Source: Myxococcales bacterium (GTDB taxonomy: Bacteria > Myxococcota_A > Polyangia > Polyangiales > Ga0077539). Taken from it: 64,000 nt of DNA. Numbering within the stretch: position 1 is the stretch's first letter; every line of letters begins with the position of its first letter. The notes beneath the pieces are model-generated. The model saw only the letters and a list, made by a program, of their open reading frames with translations, was not told the origin of the DNA and did no database searches. Below are positions 21,034 through 29,128 of the stretch, one piece after another. Location of the stretch: NCBI GenBank assembly GCA_013298625.1, contig JAAFIF010000022.1:46142-110141 (forward strand). The letters run 5' to 3'. The position numbers were made by a program, and so were the translations under genes.

Positions 21034-21776
21034 GGCTTTGCGTCGGGCTCTGGCACCCCGAGACGCGCGCGGATCGCTCGCAGCGCCTCGTCACCCGGTC
21101 GCTCGATGAACGCAACCAGCGCCGCACTCAGCTCCTCTGCGCGACGAATCGAGTACGAGATCTCTTGCCCCGATTGGATCATCTCGAGCAGCTCGAGCGG
21201 GTTGTATACCTCGCGAGGGTCGTCGCTCACGGGCTTCTTCGCGGGCTCTTCGCACTCGGGGCTCAGCACGATCGCCAGCGTCTTCGGCTCGATCCCGAAG
21301 TCCGACAGGCGCGCCTCCCACGACTCGGGCTCGTACGCGACGCGCGAGAACAGCGTGACCGGCGCAAACGCGCTCGCGAAGGGGCTCTCCGCTGGACGTG
21401 GGTCGCGCGCAAAGCGGGCAAACGCCCGGTAAAATGGCTGTCCGGGTTCGTGCCCGAGGTCGACTTCGTCGCAGCCGTACAGGGCTCGGATCGCGCGTGT
21501 CACCGCGGTCTTCGAGCGCCCGTCGCCGAGCATCGCGTTGAGCTTGGGTGAGCTCACCGTCGGCCAGCCTGGCGCTCGGTCTTCGCAGAGCACGAAGGCG
21601 TACTCGGCGCGCTCTCGGCCGTCGCGCACGACGCGGCCGACCGCGAAGAGCACGGACTGCGCGGCGGGCTCGTTCTTGATCACCCAGCGCGCGACGGAGC
21701 TCGCGAACCACTCGAGCGCGTTGCTCGCGAGCGCGTCGCTGTCGAAGCCATAGAGCGGGAGCGCGCGCGTCGTCAT
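21030..21776 (-). CDS. Paralogue family protein, member 2 of 4 (unknown function)
   Basis: 248 aa, the most divergent copy. The family block is 'LEWFASSVARWVIKNEPAAQ' and 'SVLFAVGRVVRDGRERAEY', ending in 'PGWP'; the DEA-DATH segment seen in members 1 and 3 is lost. In the middle, 'DGRSKTAVTRAIRALYGCDEVDLG' matches the same region of member 4 ('DGRSDAAVRAAHEQLYGAPEVDLG'), so 2 and 4 form a second sub-pair. Overlaps both neighbours by four bases. Function unknown. Confidence 0.8.
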   Translation of the reverse strand: MTTRALPLYGFDSDALASNALEWFASSVARWVIKNEPAAQSVLFAVGRVVRDGRERAEYAFVLCEDRAPGWPTVSSPKLNAMLGDGRSKTAVTRAIRALYGCDEVDLGHEPGQPFYRAFARFARDPRPAESPFASAFAPVTLFSRVAYEPESWEARLSDFGIEPKTLAIVLSPECEEPAKKPVSDDPREVYNPLELLEMIQSGQEISYSIRRAEELSAALVAFIERPGDEALRAIRARLGVPEPDAKP

Positions 21777-22549
21777 CGGGTCATCTCGCTTGCTTCGAGC
21801 GCAGCATTGGCCTCGGCGATCGCCTCCGAGAGCTCTTCGTACATGCGGAGGAGCGCGGCGGCGCTGTCGGCCATCGTCATTTCGGTCACCAGCTTCCTGA
21901 GCTCGTCTTCGAGCGCCCGAATGCGCCTCGCGGCCTCGCCTCGCTGCATGTACGCGCGCAGCGTCTCTCTCGAGAGGTCCTGCAAGCGTGGCCCAGGCCC
22001 CTCGTAGAAGTCCTCAGCCTCGCCTTCGCCGATGCGGCTGAACCCGACGTTGAAGTTGTCTTCGAAGCCGCGCTGCAGGGTCTTTCCGACGACCTTGGTC
22101 TCGCAGTCGTCTTCCGCTGTTCGTCGGACCACGGCCCACGGGCGATAGGCCTCCTTGGTGCTCATCTCTTGGTGGCAGTCCTTGCGACACTGCGAGCCAA
22201 ACGCGACGATGTTGCCGTAGTTGCTGTCGCCGAAGCCCCCGCCGGTGACGGTGTGAATGTTCTCGCTCACAGCGTTGCGCTCGTAGGTTTCTCCGTCGAA
22301 GAGCGCGGTGTCGAGCAGCTTGGGCCATTGGGGGGCGCGCTCGGGCGAGGCGTACAGACTCAAGTGTGTGGCGTCGTTCGCCTCGTCGCACCAGTACTGC
22401 GAGATCGCGAGCACGACGCTCTGCGCCTCGGGCACGGCGCGAAAGATCAGCCGCGCCGCGGGCTCGACGTACCAGCGCAGACAGTGCTCACGCTGCTCGG
22501 CGCTGGTGCGGCCGTACCACTGCATCGCGTAGTAGTTGAACTCGGTCAT
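21773..22549 (-). CDS. Paralogue family protein, member 1 of 4 (unknown function)
   Basis: 258 aa, first of the four paralogues. The family block is 'LRWYVEPAARLIFRAVPEAQ' then 'SVVLAISQYWCDEANDATHL' and 'PQWP'. The C-terminus has a helical coiled-coil-like region ('RRIRALEDELRKLVTEM'). It starts 24 bp after the TIM-barrel gene on the same strand and overlaps member 2 by four bases, so five genes probably form one operon. Probably cytoplasmic; function unknown. Alternation of types (1 with 3, 2 with 4) suggests duplication of a two-gene unit. Confidence 0.8.
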   Translation of the reverse strand: MTEFNYYAMQWYGRTSAEQREHCLRWYVEPAARLIFRAVPEAQSVVLAISQYWCDEANDATHLSLYASPERAPQWPKLLDTALFDGETYERNAVSENIHTVTGGGFGDSNYGNIVAFGSQCRKDCHQEMSTKEAYRPWAVVRRTAEDDCETKVVGKTLQRGFEDNFNVGFSRIGEGEAEDFYEGPGPRLQDLSRETLRAYMQRGEAARRIRALEDELRKLVTEMTMADSAAALLRMYEELSEAIAEANAALEASEMTR

Positions 22550-22573
22550 CGGCTTCGCTTTCTTGGAAAATGA

Positions 22574-23275
22574 CTAGCGAATCAAATCGATCTGTCGTCG
22601 CCGGTCGTCGATCGAGAGCTTGTGCATGTAGCACTCGAGCACCACCGGCGTGCCGGGCTCGTCGCGCAGCTTCGCGCGCGCCCAGTCGAGGCCGAAGGTC
22701 TTCTCGGTGAGCGGCTGGTGCGTGTCGCGTCGGCCGTCGTTGGCCGAGACGTGCACCTCCGTCACGCGGTCGTACTCGAGCACGCGCGCGAGGGTGCGCT
22801 CGCTGATCGCGCCGGCGCAGCGCTGGATGAACAGATGCGAGACGTCGACGGCGAGCGGCATGCGGGCGCTCATCGCGCGCTCGAGCTCTGCGCCCGTGCC
22901 GAGCCACTCGCCCGGGTACATCACCTCGGTGGCCCACGAAGCCTCGCACGCGAGCGAGAACCAGCGGTCGTAGTGCAGGTGCTCGCGCGCGAGCGGCGGG
23001 TGGACGCTCCATCGGTCGAGCGTGCGCTGCATGCTCCCGTCGCGCGTGTAGATGGGGCGCTTGAGGGCGTCGTACGCGAACGTGTGATGGTGCCGGACGC
23101 GCTCGACGCCGTAGCGCGCGATGGTCTCGCGGGCGGTGGCCGAGGGGGCGTTGCCAGGCGTGAGCTGAACGCCGTCCGCCATGGAAGAGAGCGCGTCGAA
23201 CGCGTCGTCCATCGACTGTCCCTGCAGGCAGCTCAGCGCGATCAAGAGCACGATGTCGCGTGAATGGTAGATCAA
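22574..23275 (-). CDS. Xylose-isomerase-like TIM-barrel protein
   Basis: 233 aa with TTG start at 23275; I see no better start, and the first strand 'DIVLLIALSCLQ' needs these codons. Ordered metal-ligand candidates fit the AP-endonuclease-2/xylose-isomerase-like barrel: 'ADGVQLTPGN', 'MYPGEW', 'LAVDVSHL' (Asp/His), 'TEVHVSANDGRRDTH' (His, Asp-x-His) and 'VVLECYM' (Glu). It could instead belong to the related DUF692/MNIO iron enzymes, which share this layout. It is the first gene of the operon with four paralogues. The start is close to the divergent lipoprotein gene at 23326. Confidence 0.65.
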   Translation of the reverse strand: MIYHSRDIVLLIALSCLQGQSMDDAFDALSSMADGVQLTPGNAPSATARETIARYGVERVRHHHTFAYDALKRPIYTRDGSMQRTLDRWSVHPPLAREHLHYDRWFSLACEASWATEVMYPGEWLGTGAELERAMSARMPLAVDVSHLFIQRCAGAISERTLARVLEYDRVTEVHVSANDGRRDTHQPLTEKTFGLDWARAKLRDEPGTPVVLECYMHKLSIDDRRRQIDLIR

Positions 23276-23325
23276 CGTGCCCCCAGCGCGAGGGGCCCCG
23301 CGCTGTGATATCCATCACCGTCGTG

Positions 23326-24504
23326 ATGCTCGCTGGCGTCGTCGGGTCGAAGCGTTGGTCTCTGTTCGCGGCGGTGTGCGCGGCGGCTGCGCTGACGAGC
23401 TGCGGCGAGGCGGATCCGAGCGAGAGCGAGACCACTGGCGGGGCTTCGGACACCGTGGAGGACGCCATTCGGATTCTCACGAGCACGCCCGAGGCGCGCG
23501 CGCAGTACGACGCGAACGTCCGATTCGCCCTGAATTACCGCGCTCGTTGCGGCGCGGGGCTCACCGCGAGCGCGACGCGCAGGCCGCGGGTGATCGTCAC
23601 GGGGTTTGGACGTTTTCTGTCCAACCCGACCAACGCGACGGGGCTCATGGTGGCGGGGCTCGTTCCGGGGATGCGCTATCCCGTGACGGCGCGACCTGCC
23701 GCGGGGCAGGTGGACGACCCTGCGCCGCAGACGGCGGTGGCGAGCGCGACGGTGATGCTCGAAGGCGTCGGCGCGGTGGACGTGTGCGCGATGGTGTTGC
23801 CCGTGTACTGGGACCTCGCGGCGATCCTGGTGCTCAAAGAAGTGCAGGCGTTTGGGCCGGATTTCGTGCTGATGAACGGGATCGCCGGCGCGCGACAGGA
23901 CCTCTGGCTCGAGCTCGGGTCGGTCAACCGCGCGCTGGTGCTGCCGGACGGGAGCGACGCGCTGGTGCCTGCGCCGCCGAGCGGGCAGCGGTTTGCGCCG
24001 ATCGTTCCGTCGGCGATCGCGAGCGAGACGGCGCTGGGGTTGCGGCTCTCGTACGCGAACGTGCAACGCGCGGCGCGCGCGGCGATCGACGCCAACGGGT
24101 CGGTGCTCGAGGACGGTGCGCGGTTCGACAGCGTCGCGCAAGGGGCGCTTCGCGCGGGGTTTCCCAGGGATAGCAACACGTACCTCTGCAACAACACGAC
24201 GTACGTCGTGAACTACGCGATGGCGCACCCCAACGCGACGCTCACGCTGATGCAGGCGTCGCCCGCGCTCGCAGGGCGCGTCAACCGCGTGGGCGTGAAG
24301 CTCACCCGCGACGCGCGCGCGGTTCCGCGGGTGTTTACGCACTGGCCGAGCGCGCTCACGGGGGCGCACCTCGACGCGGGCCGCTCGGTGATGCGCGCGA
24401 TGATCGCCGCTCAGCTGCTGGCGTCACGCGAGGGAGGCGCGAGCGCGCCAGTGCTCGGGTCCAACGCCGACGCAGAGATCAGCGCGTCGGGCGACTGGTT
24501 CTGA
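23326..24504 (+). CDS. Pyroglutamyl-peptidase-like (C15) lipoprotein
   Basis: 392 aa from ATG at 23326, placing a lipobox 'ALTSC' after a hydrophobic stretch. The rest resembles pyrrolidone-carboxylate peptidase I: 'VIVTGFGRFLSNPTNATG' at the start of the fold, then the catalytic Glu in 'WLELGSVNRA' (E196), the catalytic Cys in 'NTYLCNNTTYVV' (C288) and His in 'RVFTHWPSA' (H339). All three catalytic residues are retained, so it may remove N-terminal pyroglutamate. Family members are usually ~215-aa soluble cytoplasmic enzymes; a lipidated version with a long central insert is unusual. Confidence 0.75.
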   Translation: MLAGVVGSKRWSLFAAVCAAAALTSCGEADPSESETTGGASDTVEDAIRILTSTPEARAQYDANVRFALNYRARCGAGLTASATRRPRVIVTGFGRFLSNPTNATGLMVAGLVPGMRYPVTARPAAGQVDDPAPQTAVASATVMLEGVGAVDVCAMVLPVYWDLAAILVLKEVQAFGPDFVLMNGIAGARQDLWLELGSVNRALVLPDGSDALVPAPPSGQRFAPIVPSAIASETALGLRLSYANVQRAARAAIDANGSVLEDGARFDSVAQGALRAGFPRDSNTYLCNNTTYVVNYAMAHPNATLTLMQASPALAGRVNRVGVKLTRDARAVPRVFTHWPSALTGAHLDAGRSVMRAMIAAQLLASREGGASAPVLGSNADAEISASGDWF

Positions 24505-24510
24505 GAGAGC

Positions 24511-25761
24511 TCAGCGTAGGCGCTTGCTCTGGCACTCGGCGCCTTCGAGCTTCGCGAGCTTGGCGCGCAGGTCTTCGACGACGAGCTCCATCACGGCGTC
24601 CGTGAGCGCGCCTTCGAAGACCACGCGGATCGCGTCGTGCTCTTCGACGTAGCGCACGGTGACGCCCTCGATCACCCTGCGCGAGACCTTGGGAAACTCG
24701 TCTCCGTCGGCCACCGCTTCGTGCGCGACCGGAGGCGCGTAGCGCGCGTTGTAGAGGGCGAAATCCGGGACTCCGCCGAAGTCCTTCTCGAGCTCGGCGA
24801 AGTGCGATTTGCCCCACGCCGAGCGGTCGTCGCGCATGAACGCCATGCTCTCGATGAGAAAGAGCCGGTGCCCGCGGCCGTCGCTGCGACGCACCTCCCA
24901 CTGCGGCCACTCGACGTGCTTGCTGTGCGTCCAGCGCATGGAGTCGAGCTCGAGCGTCCACTCGTCGTCGTTCTCGATCGTGCGCTCGATGCCGTCGACG
25001 AAGGCGATCACAGAGCCGCCGCGAACGGTGATGCTCTTCTGGTCGCTCGACAGCTCAGCGGTGTGCTCGAAGATCCAGCCGGGGTTGTCTCCGTCGGTGA
25101 TCACTGGAGCGATCGCGAGCGAGCCGAGGTCCAGGTCGTACACGAGCGTCTTGCCAGGCACGCGTCGATCTGAATAGCTGAGCCCGCCGATGATGATCAC
25201 GCGGCCGTCGACCAACGTCGCCGAGTGGTGATCGGTCGGCGCGAACGCGTCCTGCGGGTAGCAGTACACGTCGACGTCGCCCGACGGAAACAGCACGATC
25301 ACGTCGTTGTAGATGTAGAAATCCGGGTCGTAGTAGTCCTCGTGCTCGCCGCCGATGAGCAGGACGCGCCCGTCGGGCAGCGCGGTGCGCGTCTGGCCGA
25401 AGCGCATGTTGCAGAAGCCCGGTCCCACGGCCATCGCCGAGGGCCCCTTGAAGTGCGCGTTGGCTCCGTACGCAGAGAGCTCGGGGTGCTTCACGAGCCA
25501 CTCCCACACGGGGTTGCTGAGCTTGTGCGGGTTGTACTGGCCGACGCGGGGCGCGCGCATGGTCAAGAAGTAGTCGCGCGTGACGGCCTTGGGCGGCCGC
25601 TGTTTGGCGGGCAGCGGAGGAATCTTCGTGCTCGCTGCGGGCTTCTTCGCGGGCTTCTTCGCGGGCTTCTTCGCGGGCTTCTTCGCGGGCCGTGACGGCG
25701 CTTTCGCGCGCGATTTCACGGCGGACTTCTTGGCGGGTCGCGCCTTCTTCTTCGCGATCAT
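24511..25761 (-). CDS. Kelch-type propeller protein with histone-H1-like N-terminal tail
   Basis: 416 aa. Residues 1-~45 are a Lys/Pro/Ala-rich tail with repeated 'KKPAKKPAKK', as in H1-like proteins. Residues ~95-250 have kelch-like strands: 'TALPDGRVLLIGGEHEDYYD', 'HSATLVDGRVIIIGGLSYSD', each with the GG pair. The last ~100 residues are mixed alpha/beta. There is no signal peptide, so it is probably cytoplasmic or nucleoid-associated. The combination suggests a propeller tethered to DNA; this is inference. The gene ends six bases past the convergent lipoprotein gene. Confidence 0.75.
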   Translation of the reverse strand: MIAKKKARPAKKSAVKSRAKAPSRPAKKPAKKPAKKPAKKPAASTKIPPLPAKQRPPKAVTRDYFLTMRAPRVGQYNPHKLSNPVWEWLVKHPELSAYGANAHFKGPSAMAVGPGFCNMRFGQTRTALPDGRVLLIGGEHEDYYDPDFYIYNDVIVLFPSGDVDVYCYPQDAFAPTDHHSATLVDGRVIIIGGLSYSDRRVPGKTLVYDLDLGSLAIAPVITDGDNPGWIFEHTAELSSDQKSITVRGGSVIAFVDGIERTIENDDEWTLELDSMRWTHSKHVEWPQWEVRRSDGRGHRLFLIESMAFMRDDRSAWGKSHFAELEKDFGGVPDFALYNARYAPPVAHEAVADGDEFPKVSRRVIEGVTVRYVEEHDAIRVVFEGALTDAVMELVVEDLRAKLAKLEGAECQSKRLR

Positions 25762-25810
25762 GGCGGCCGAGAGGGTAAACGATCGCTGACGTATCGGCGC
25801 GATCTTCTCG

Positions 25811-26185
25811 TCAGCGCGGCGCTTGTCCCTTGTAGCGCGAGAGGGGAAACAGCCCGACGACGTTGCGCGCGCGCTGCAGGACGTTGCCCGAGATGCGCCC
25901 GCTGAAGTCCACGCGAACGCGGCCGTTTTCGGTGGAGCCTGTGAGCGTTCCGTTGGTGTCGGTGTCGGCGAACACGTCGCCGAGCTCGCCTACGGCGGAG
26001 GGCGGGATGCGGCCCTTCACGGTGACGATCTTGCCCTTGCGCACGCGCAACGCGAACAAATGCCGGCTGCGCGCGATGGCGAACAGCAGCCACGCGAAGG
26101 TCAGGACGGGGATCAAGAACGCGATCAGAAATCGTTTCAGAGCGCGCGGAGCATAGCGCGCGGGCCCGTGCGATGCTCGCGCCAT
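25811..26185 (-). CDS. Small membrane-anchored protein (DUF3634-like)
   Basis: 124 aa from ATG at 26185. After a basic segment there is one strong membrane helix ('FLIAFLIPVLTFAWLLFAIA'), then a soluble domain starting 'LFALRVRKGKIVTVKGRIP' and ending near 'NVVGLFPLSRY', which resembles DUF3634. The start codon shares the tetranucleotide CATG with the start of the divergent dienelactone-hydrolase-like gene, so the two coding regions overlap by two bases at their 5' ends. Function unknown. Confidence 0.65.
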   Translation of the reverse strand: MARASHGPARYAPRALKRFLIAFLIPVLTFAWLLFAIARSRHLFALRVRKGKIVTVKGRIPPSAVGELGDVFADTDTNGTLTGSTENGRVRVDFSGRISGNVLQRARNVVGLFPLSRYKGQAPR

Positions 26186-26864
26186 GACGCTTCGGACACA
26201 CACGGTGAAGCTGCGCGCCGCGGACGGGCACGAGCTCGACGGCTATTGTTGCGAGCCCGAGGCGGCGCCGATCGGCGGGCTCGTCGTCGTGCAAGAGATC
26301 TTTGGCGTCAACGCGCACATCCGCGCGGTGTCCGAGGGCTACGCGCGCGACGGGTTTCGCGTGATCGCGCCTGCGATGTTCGACCGGGTCGAGCGCGGCG
26401 TCGAGCTCGGCTACGACGCCGCCGGAATGTCCCGCGGGATCGAGCTCATCAAGCCGTTGCAGCCCGAGCACTACCTGCTCGATGTCGCGGCGGCGCTCGC
26501 GGCGCTCGACGGCCTCGCCGCGGGCGTGATCGGCTACTGTTTCGGCGGCAGCGTGGCATGGAGGGCTGCGGCGGCGCTGCCCGTGCGCGCGGCGGTCGCG
26601 TATTACGGGAGCAACACGGTCAACCTGCTCGAGCTCGAGCCGAAGTGCCCGGTGATGGCGCACTACGGCGAGCGGGATGTGATGATTCCGCTAGAGAAAG
26701 TGCAGGCGTTTCGCGAGAAGCACCCCGAGGTGAGCGTGCACACGTACGCGGCGGACCACGGGTTCAACTGCGACCATCGTCGGCAGTACGACGCGCCGAG
26801 CGCCGCGCTCGCGAGGGAGCGCTCGCTGGCGTTCTTGCGACGACACGTCCCGCTCAACGGGTAG
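26184..26864 (+). CDS. Dienelactone hydrolase family protein
   Basis: 226 aa alpha/beta hydrolase. The nucleophile is Cys119 in 'GYCFGGSVAW', as in dienelactone hydrolase; the Asp lies in 'GERDVMIP' and the His in 'ADHGFNCD'. 'VVVQEIFGVNAHIRAV' gives the oxyanion-side motif and a conserved Glu. It hydrolyses lactones or esters; the substrate is not given by context. Divergent from the small membrane protein with overlapping starts and convergent with the GFA gene (11-bp overlap at the 3' ends). Confidence 0.9.
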   Translation: MTLRTHTVKLRAADGHELDGYCCEPEAAPIGGLVVVQEIFGVNAHIRAVSEGYARDGFRVIAPAMFDRVERGVELGYDAAGMSRGIELIKPLQPEHYLLDVAAALAALDGLAAGVIGYCFGGSVAWRAAAALPVRAAVAYYGSNTVNLLELEPKCPVMAHYGERDVMIPLEKVQAFREKHPEVSVHTYAADHGFNCDHRRQYDAPSAALARERSLAFLRRHVPLNG

Positions 26865-27471
26865 GGGGATACAGCGCGGCGCGCTCGCTCGGCGAGAGCA
26901 CCTGCGCGAGCACGCGCGGGCTGTCACCGTCGAAGTAGGCAGAGGGGCGGTAGCGCCCGGTCACCAAGCCGCGGAGCAGAAAGCGCGCGCTGCGGGCGAG
27001 AAGCGAGAGCGGCGCGCTCGGGTGCGCGTGCGGGGGGCAGCCGTTTGGAGCGAATTTTCCCTGAATGAACGCGGACGGAGGGCCGATGAGCGCGTCGAGC
27101 GTGCGGCCCTCACCGGCGTCCACGATGGCCGTCGGAAGCCCGACGAAGGGCGAGCGATGATTGCCCAGCATGTTGCCTGCGGGCGTCTTGCAGCACTCCG
27201 TGAACCAACGGTACAGCCCCTTCTCGCGGAGCTTCATGAGCTTCACGCGCTCGAGGCCGTCGGTGAACTTCACCTGTGACGGATAGACTTGAACGACGTC
27301 GGTCCCGCCGTGGGCGTCGAGGTAGCGCGCTCCGCCGCTGGCCTCGATCCAGCGGGCGAACGCCTGACAATCGTCGCAGTAGCAGACGATGCGCTGCAGC
27401 TGGTCTGCGCGCACGTCGGTGATCACGCCGCGCACTCGTCCGCAGCGGCATCGAAGCGAGAGGTCATCCAT
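26854..27471 (-). CDS. GFA/DUF6151-type zinc protein
   Basis: 205 aa from ATG at 27471 (an in-frame ATG four codons upstream is possible). It has the Cys pattern of glutathione-dependent formaldehyde-activating-like (GFA/CENP-V) proteins: 'LRCRCGRVRG', then 'CYCDDCQAF', and 'ECCKTPAGN'. The long form with 'GNHRSPFVGLP' fits DUF6151. These bind zinc; the reaction is not established. The 3' end overlaps the convergent hydrolase by 11 bases. Confidence 0.8.
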   Translation of the reverse strand: MDDLSLRCRCGRVRGVITDVRADQLQRIVCYCDDCQAFARWIEASGGARYLDAHGGTDVVQVYPSQVKFTDGLERVKLMKLREKGLYRWFTECCKTPAGNMLGNHRSPFVGLPTAIVDAGEGRTLDALIGPPSAFIQGKFAPNGCPPHAHPSAPLSLLARSARFLLRGLVTGRYRPSAYFDGDSPRVLAQVLSPSERAALYPPTR

Positions 27472-27517
27472 GGTTGCGTGCACCGTATGCCATGGGCGCC
27501 TTTGGTGAAACCCTCGC

Positions 27518-28396
27518 TCACGCCGCGGTGAACACCGACCAGAATCGCTCTCGGTCGAGCCGTACCGAGATCCACGTCGCGCTGCCTTCGCTGGGGCGCG
27601 CCCCCCAGCGTCCCTTCTCTCGGTACACCTCGACCTCGCGCCAGTCGCACACGCGCGGGTCGATCATCGCGCACGCGGCGAGCGGGTCGTGCAGCAGCTT
27701 TCCCTGCGGATGCTCGATGAGATAGTGCGCCATCGCGCGGTGCACGAGCGCGAGGCCTGGGTGTTTGCTCGCGACGTCGCTCAGGCGCGCGTGCATCGCA
27801 GCGTCGTACGCGAGCCCGTGACAGACGTTCTTCGAGACGAGCCTGCGCTCGCCGACCCGCTTCGACTCGAGCATCGCGAGCGCGCCCTTTGGATCGCCGC
27901 CGAAGTTGTAGCTCTCGCACGTCTCGCGGCCGTCGAACTTCTCCAGTCGATTGGGCGCGTCCACCAGCGAGTCGCCCGCGAAGCCTCCCTGAGCCGCCCA
28001 ACGCGCGAGCACTTGTTCTCCGTGCGCCGCGAGCCAGAAGCGCAGGCTCTGCAGCGGGCCGCCAGTGAGCACCACGAGCGAGGGGTGCGCTTCGATCGAT
28101 CGCGCGATGATGGCGTGCCCGTCGTCGTCGGGTTCGCTGCGTGGCCATGTTTTCAAGAACCGCTCGTGCCAGTCCGAGACGTGCCCCGCTTCGCGGCCTC
28201 GCACGCGGCTGCCGACGGGCAACCCTGCGCGATCGAGCAGCGCGAGCGTGTGTCGAACGAGGCCCACTTGTTCATACGATCCTGGATTGACGCTGACCGA
28301 TCGCAGCGCGACCGCGGGGTGCGTCGCGAGCAGCGCGAGGGTGAGAAAGTCATCCGGGTCCCCGGTCTCCATGTCGAAGTGCACGTCGATGGCCAT
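27518..28396 (-). CDS. Inosine/uridine-preferring nucleoside hydrolase family protein
   Basis: 292 aa from ATG at 28396; a start 20 codons upstream is possible. The Ca-binding Asp cluster 'DMETGDPDDFLTLALL' near the N-terminus is diagnostic, though the usual D-x-D-x-G-x-D-D reads here with Glu and Thr at two positions. 'VLTGGPLQSL' and a late 'LHDPLAACAMIDP' supply the remaining metal and ribose ligands. It cleaves N-ribosidic bonds of nucleosides. No signal peptide. Located 47 bp upstream of the GFA gene on the same strand. Confidence 0.85.
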   Translation of the reverse strand: MAIDVHFDMETGDPDDFLTLALLATHPAVALRSVSVNPGSYEQVGLVRHTLALLDRAGLPVGSRVRGREAGHVSDWHERFLKTWPRSEPDDDGHAIIARSIEAHPSLVVLTGGPLQSLRFWLAAHGEQVLARWAAQGGFAGDSLVDAPNRLEKFDGRETCESYNFGGDPKGALAMLESKRVGERRLVSKNVCHGLAYDAAMHARLSDVASKHPGLALVHRAMAHYLIEHPQGKLLHDPLAACAMIDPRVCDWREVEVYREKGRWGARPSEGSATWISVRLDRERFWSVFTAA

Positions 28397-28608
28397 GGCG
28401 GCCGTGCTGGTGCCTACGAACGATGTTTCGCGCAAGGAGCGCGGCGCGACGCGCACGGTGGTCGGGTCGAGGCTGCGGTGATTCCCGAAAAATCACGGCG
28501 ACGAGAGAACTCCCAAGAATCTCCTGCGTCTACGGTTTCACTGCACACGTTCGCAGCGCGCACGCAGCGCGCCCCTCGCGGACGCACACTGACAGGAGGG
28601 TTCTCCCA

Positions 28609-29121
28609 ATGGCTCGTCTCGCTACGCGCGCGCTCGTCGCGTTCGCTGGTTCGTGTTTGCTCTTCGCCGCGCTGCCGGTGGCTGCTCAGAGCGTTTCGCC
28701 GACGTATCCCAGGCCGTTTCCTCCGGTGAACAACGATCCTCCCGTGGGGCGTCCGCCGCAGCCCGTGGTGGTCCGTCCGCAGCCGCAGCAATCGTGTCCG
28801 ACCGGCGATTGCGTGGCGCACAACATCACGACGCAAGACGAGTGCTCGATGTTCGACCGACAAGCGACGGGCGACGCGCGCTGGGCCGCGGGCCTCTCGC
28901 TCGACATCGACGGAGAGCTGTTCGCCGAGCGCGGGATGCGCCAGTGGAACGTCCAGGCCTACCGCCTCCGCTGGTTCAACGGCGCGTGGAGCGGCTGGTA
29001 CGTCGCTGGCGTCAACGACATCGATCACAAGTACAACCCCGGCGCGAACACGATGCGGCGCATGTGGTCGTACTTCGCCGACCACGAGCATCAGGTGCTC
29101 GCGTGTCATCGTCGGCAGTGA
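28609..29121 (+). CDS. Small exported protein of unknown function
   Basis: 170 aa from ATG at 28609 with AGGAGGG seven bases upstream. The signal peptide ends near 'PVAAQS'. A Pro-rich stretch (residues ~28-60) precedes a compact domain with four cysteines and several aromatic residues ('YRLRWFNGAWSGWYVAGVND'), which may form a small beta fold closed by disulfides. No family recognised. It is convergent with the PSI-containing lipoprotein. Confidence 0.75.
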   Translation: MARLATRALVAFAGSCLLFAALPVAAQSVSPTYPRPFPPVNNDPPVGRPPQPVVVRPQPQQSCPTGDCVAHNITTQDECSMFDRQATGDARWAAGLSLDIDGELFAERGMRQWNVQAYRLRWFNGAWSGWYVAGVNDIDHKYNPGANTMRRMWSYFADHEHQVLACHRRQ

Positions 29122-29128
29122 AGGGCGC

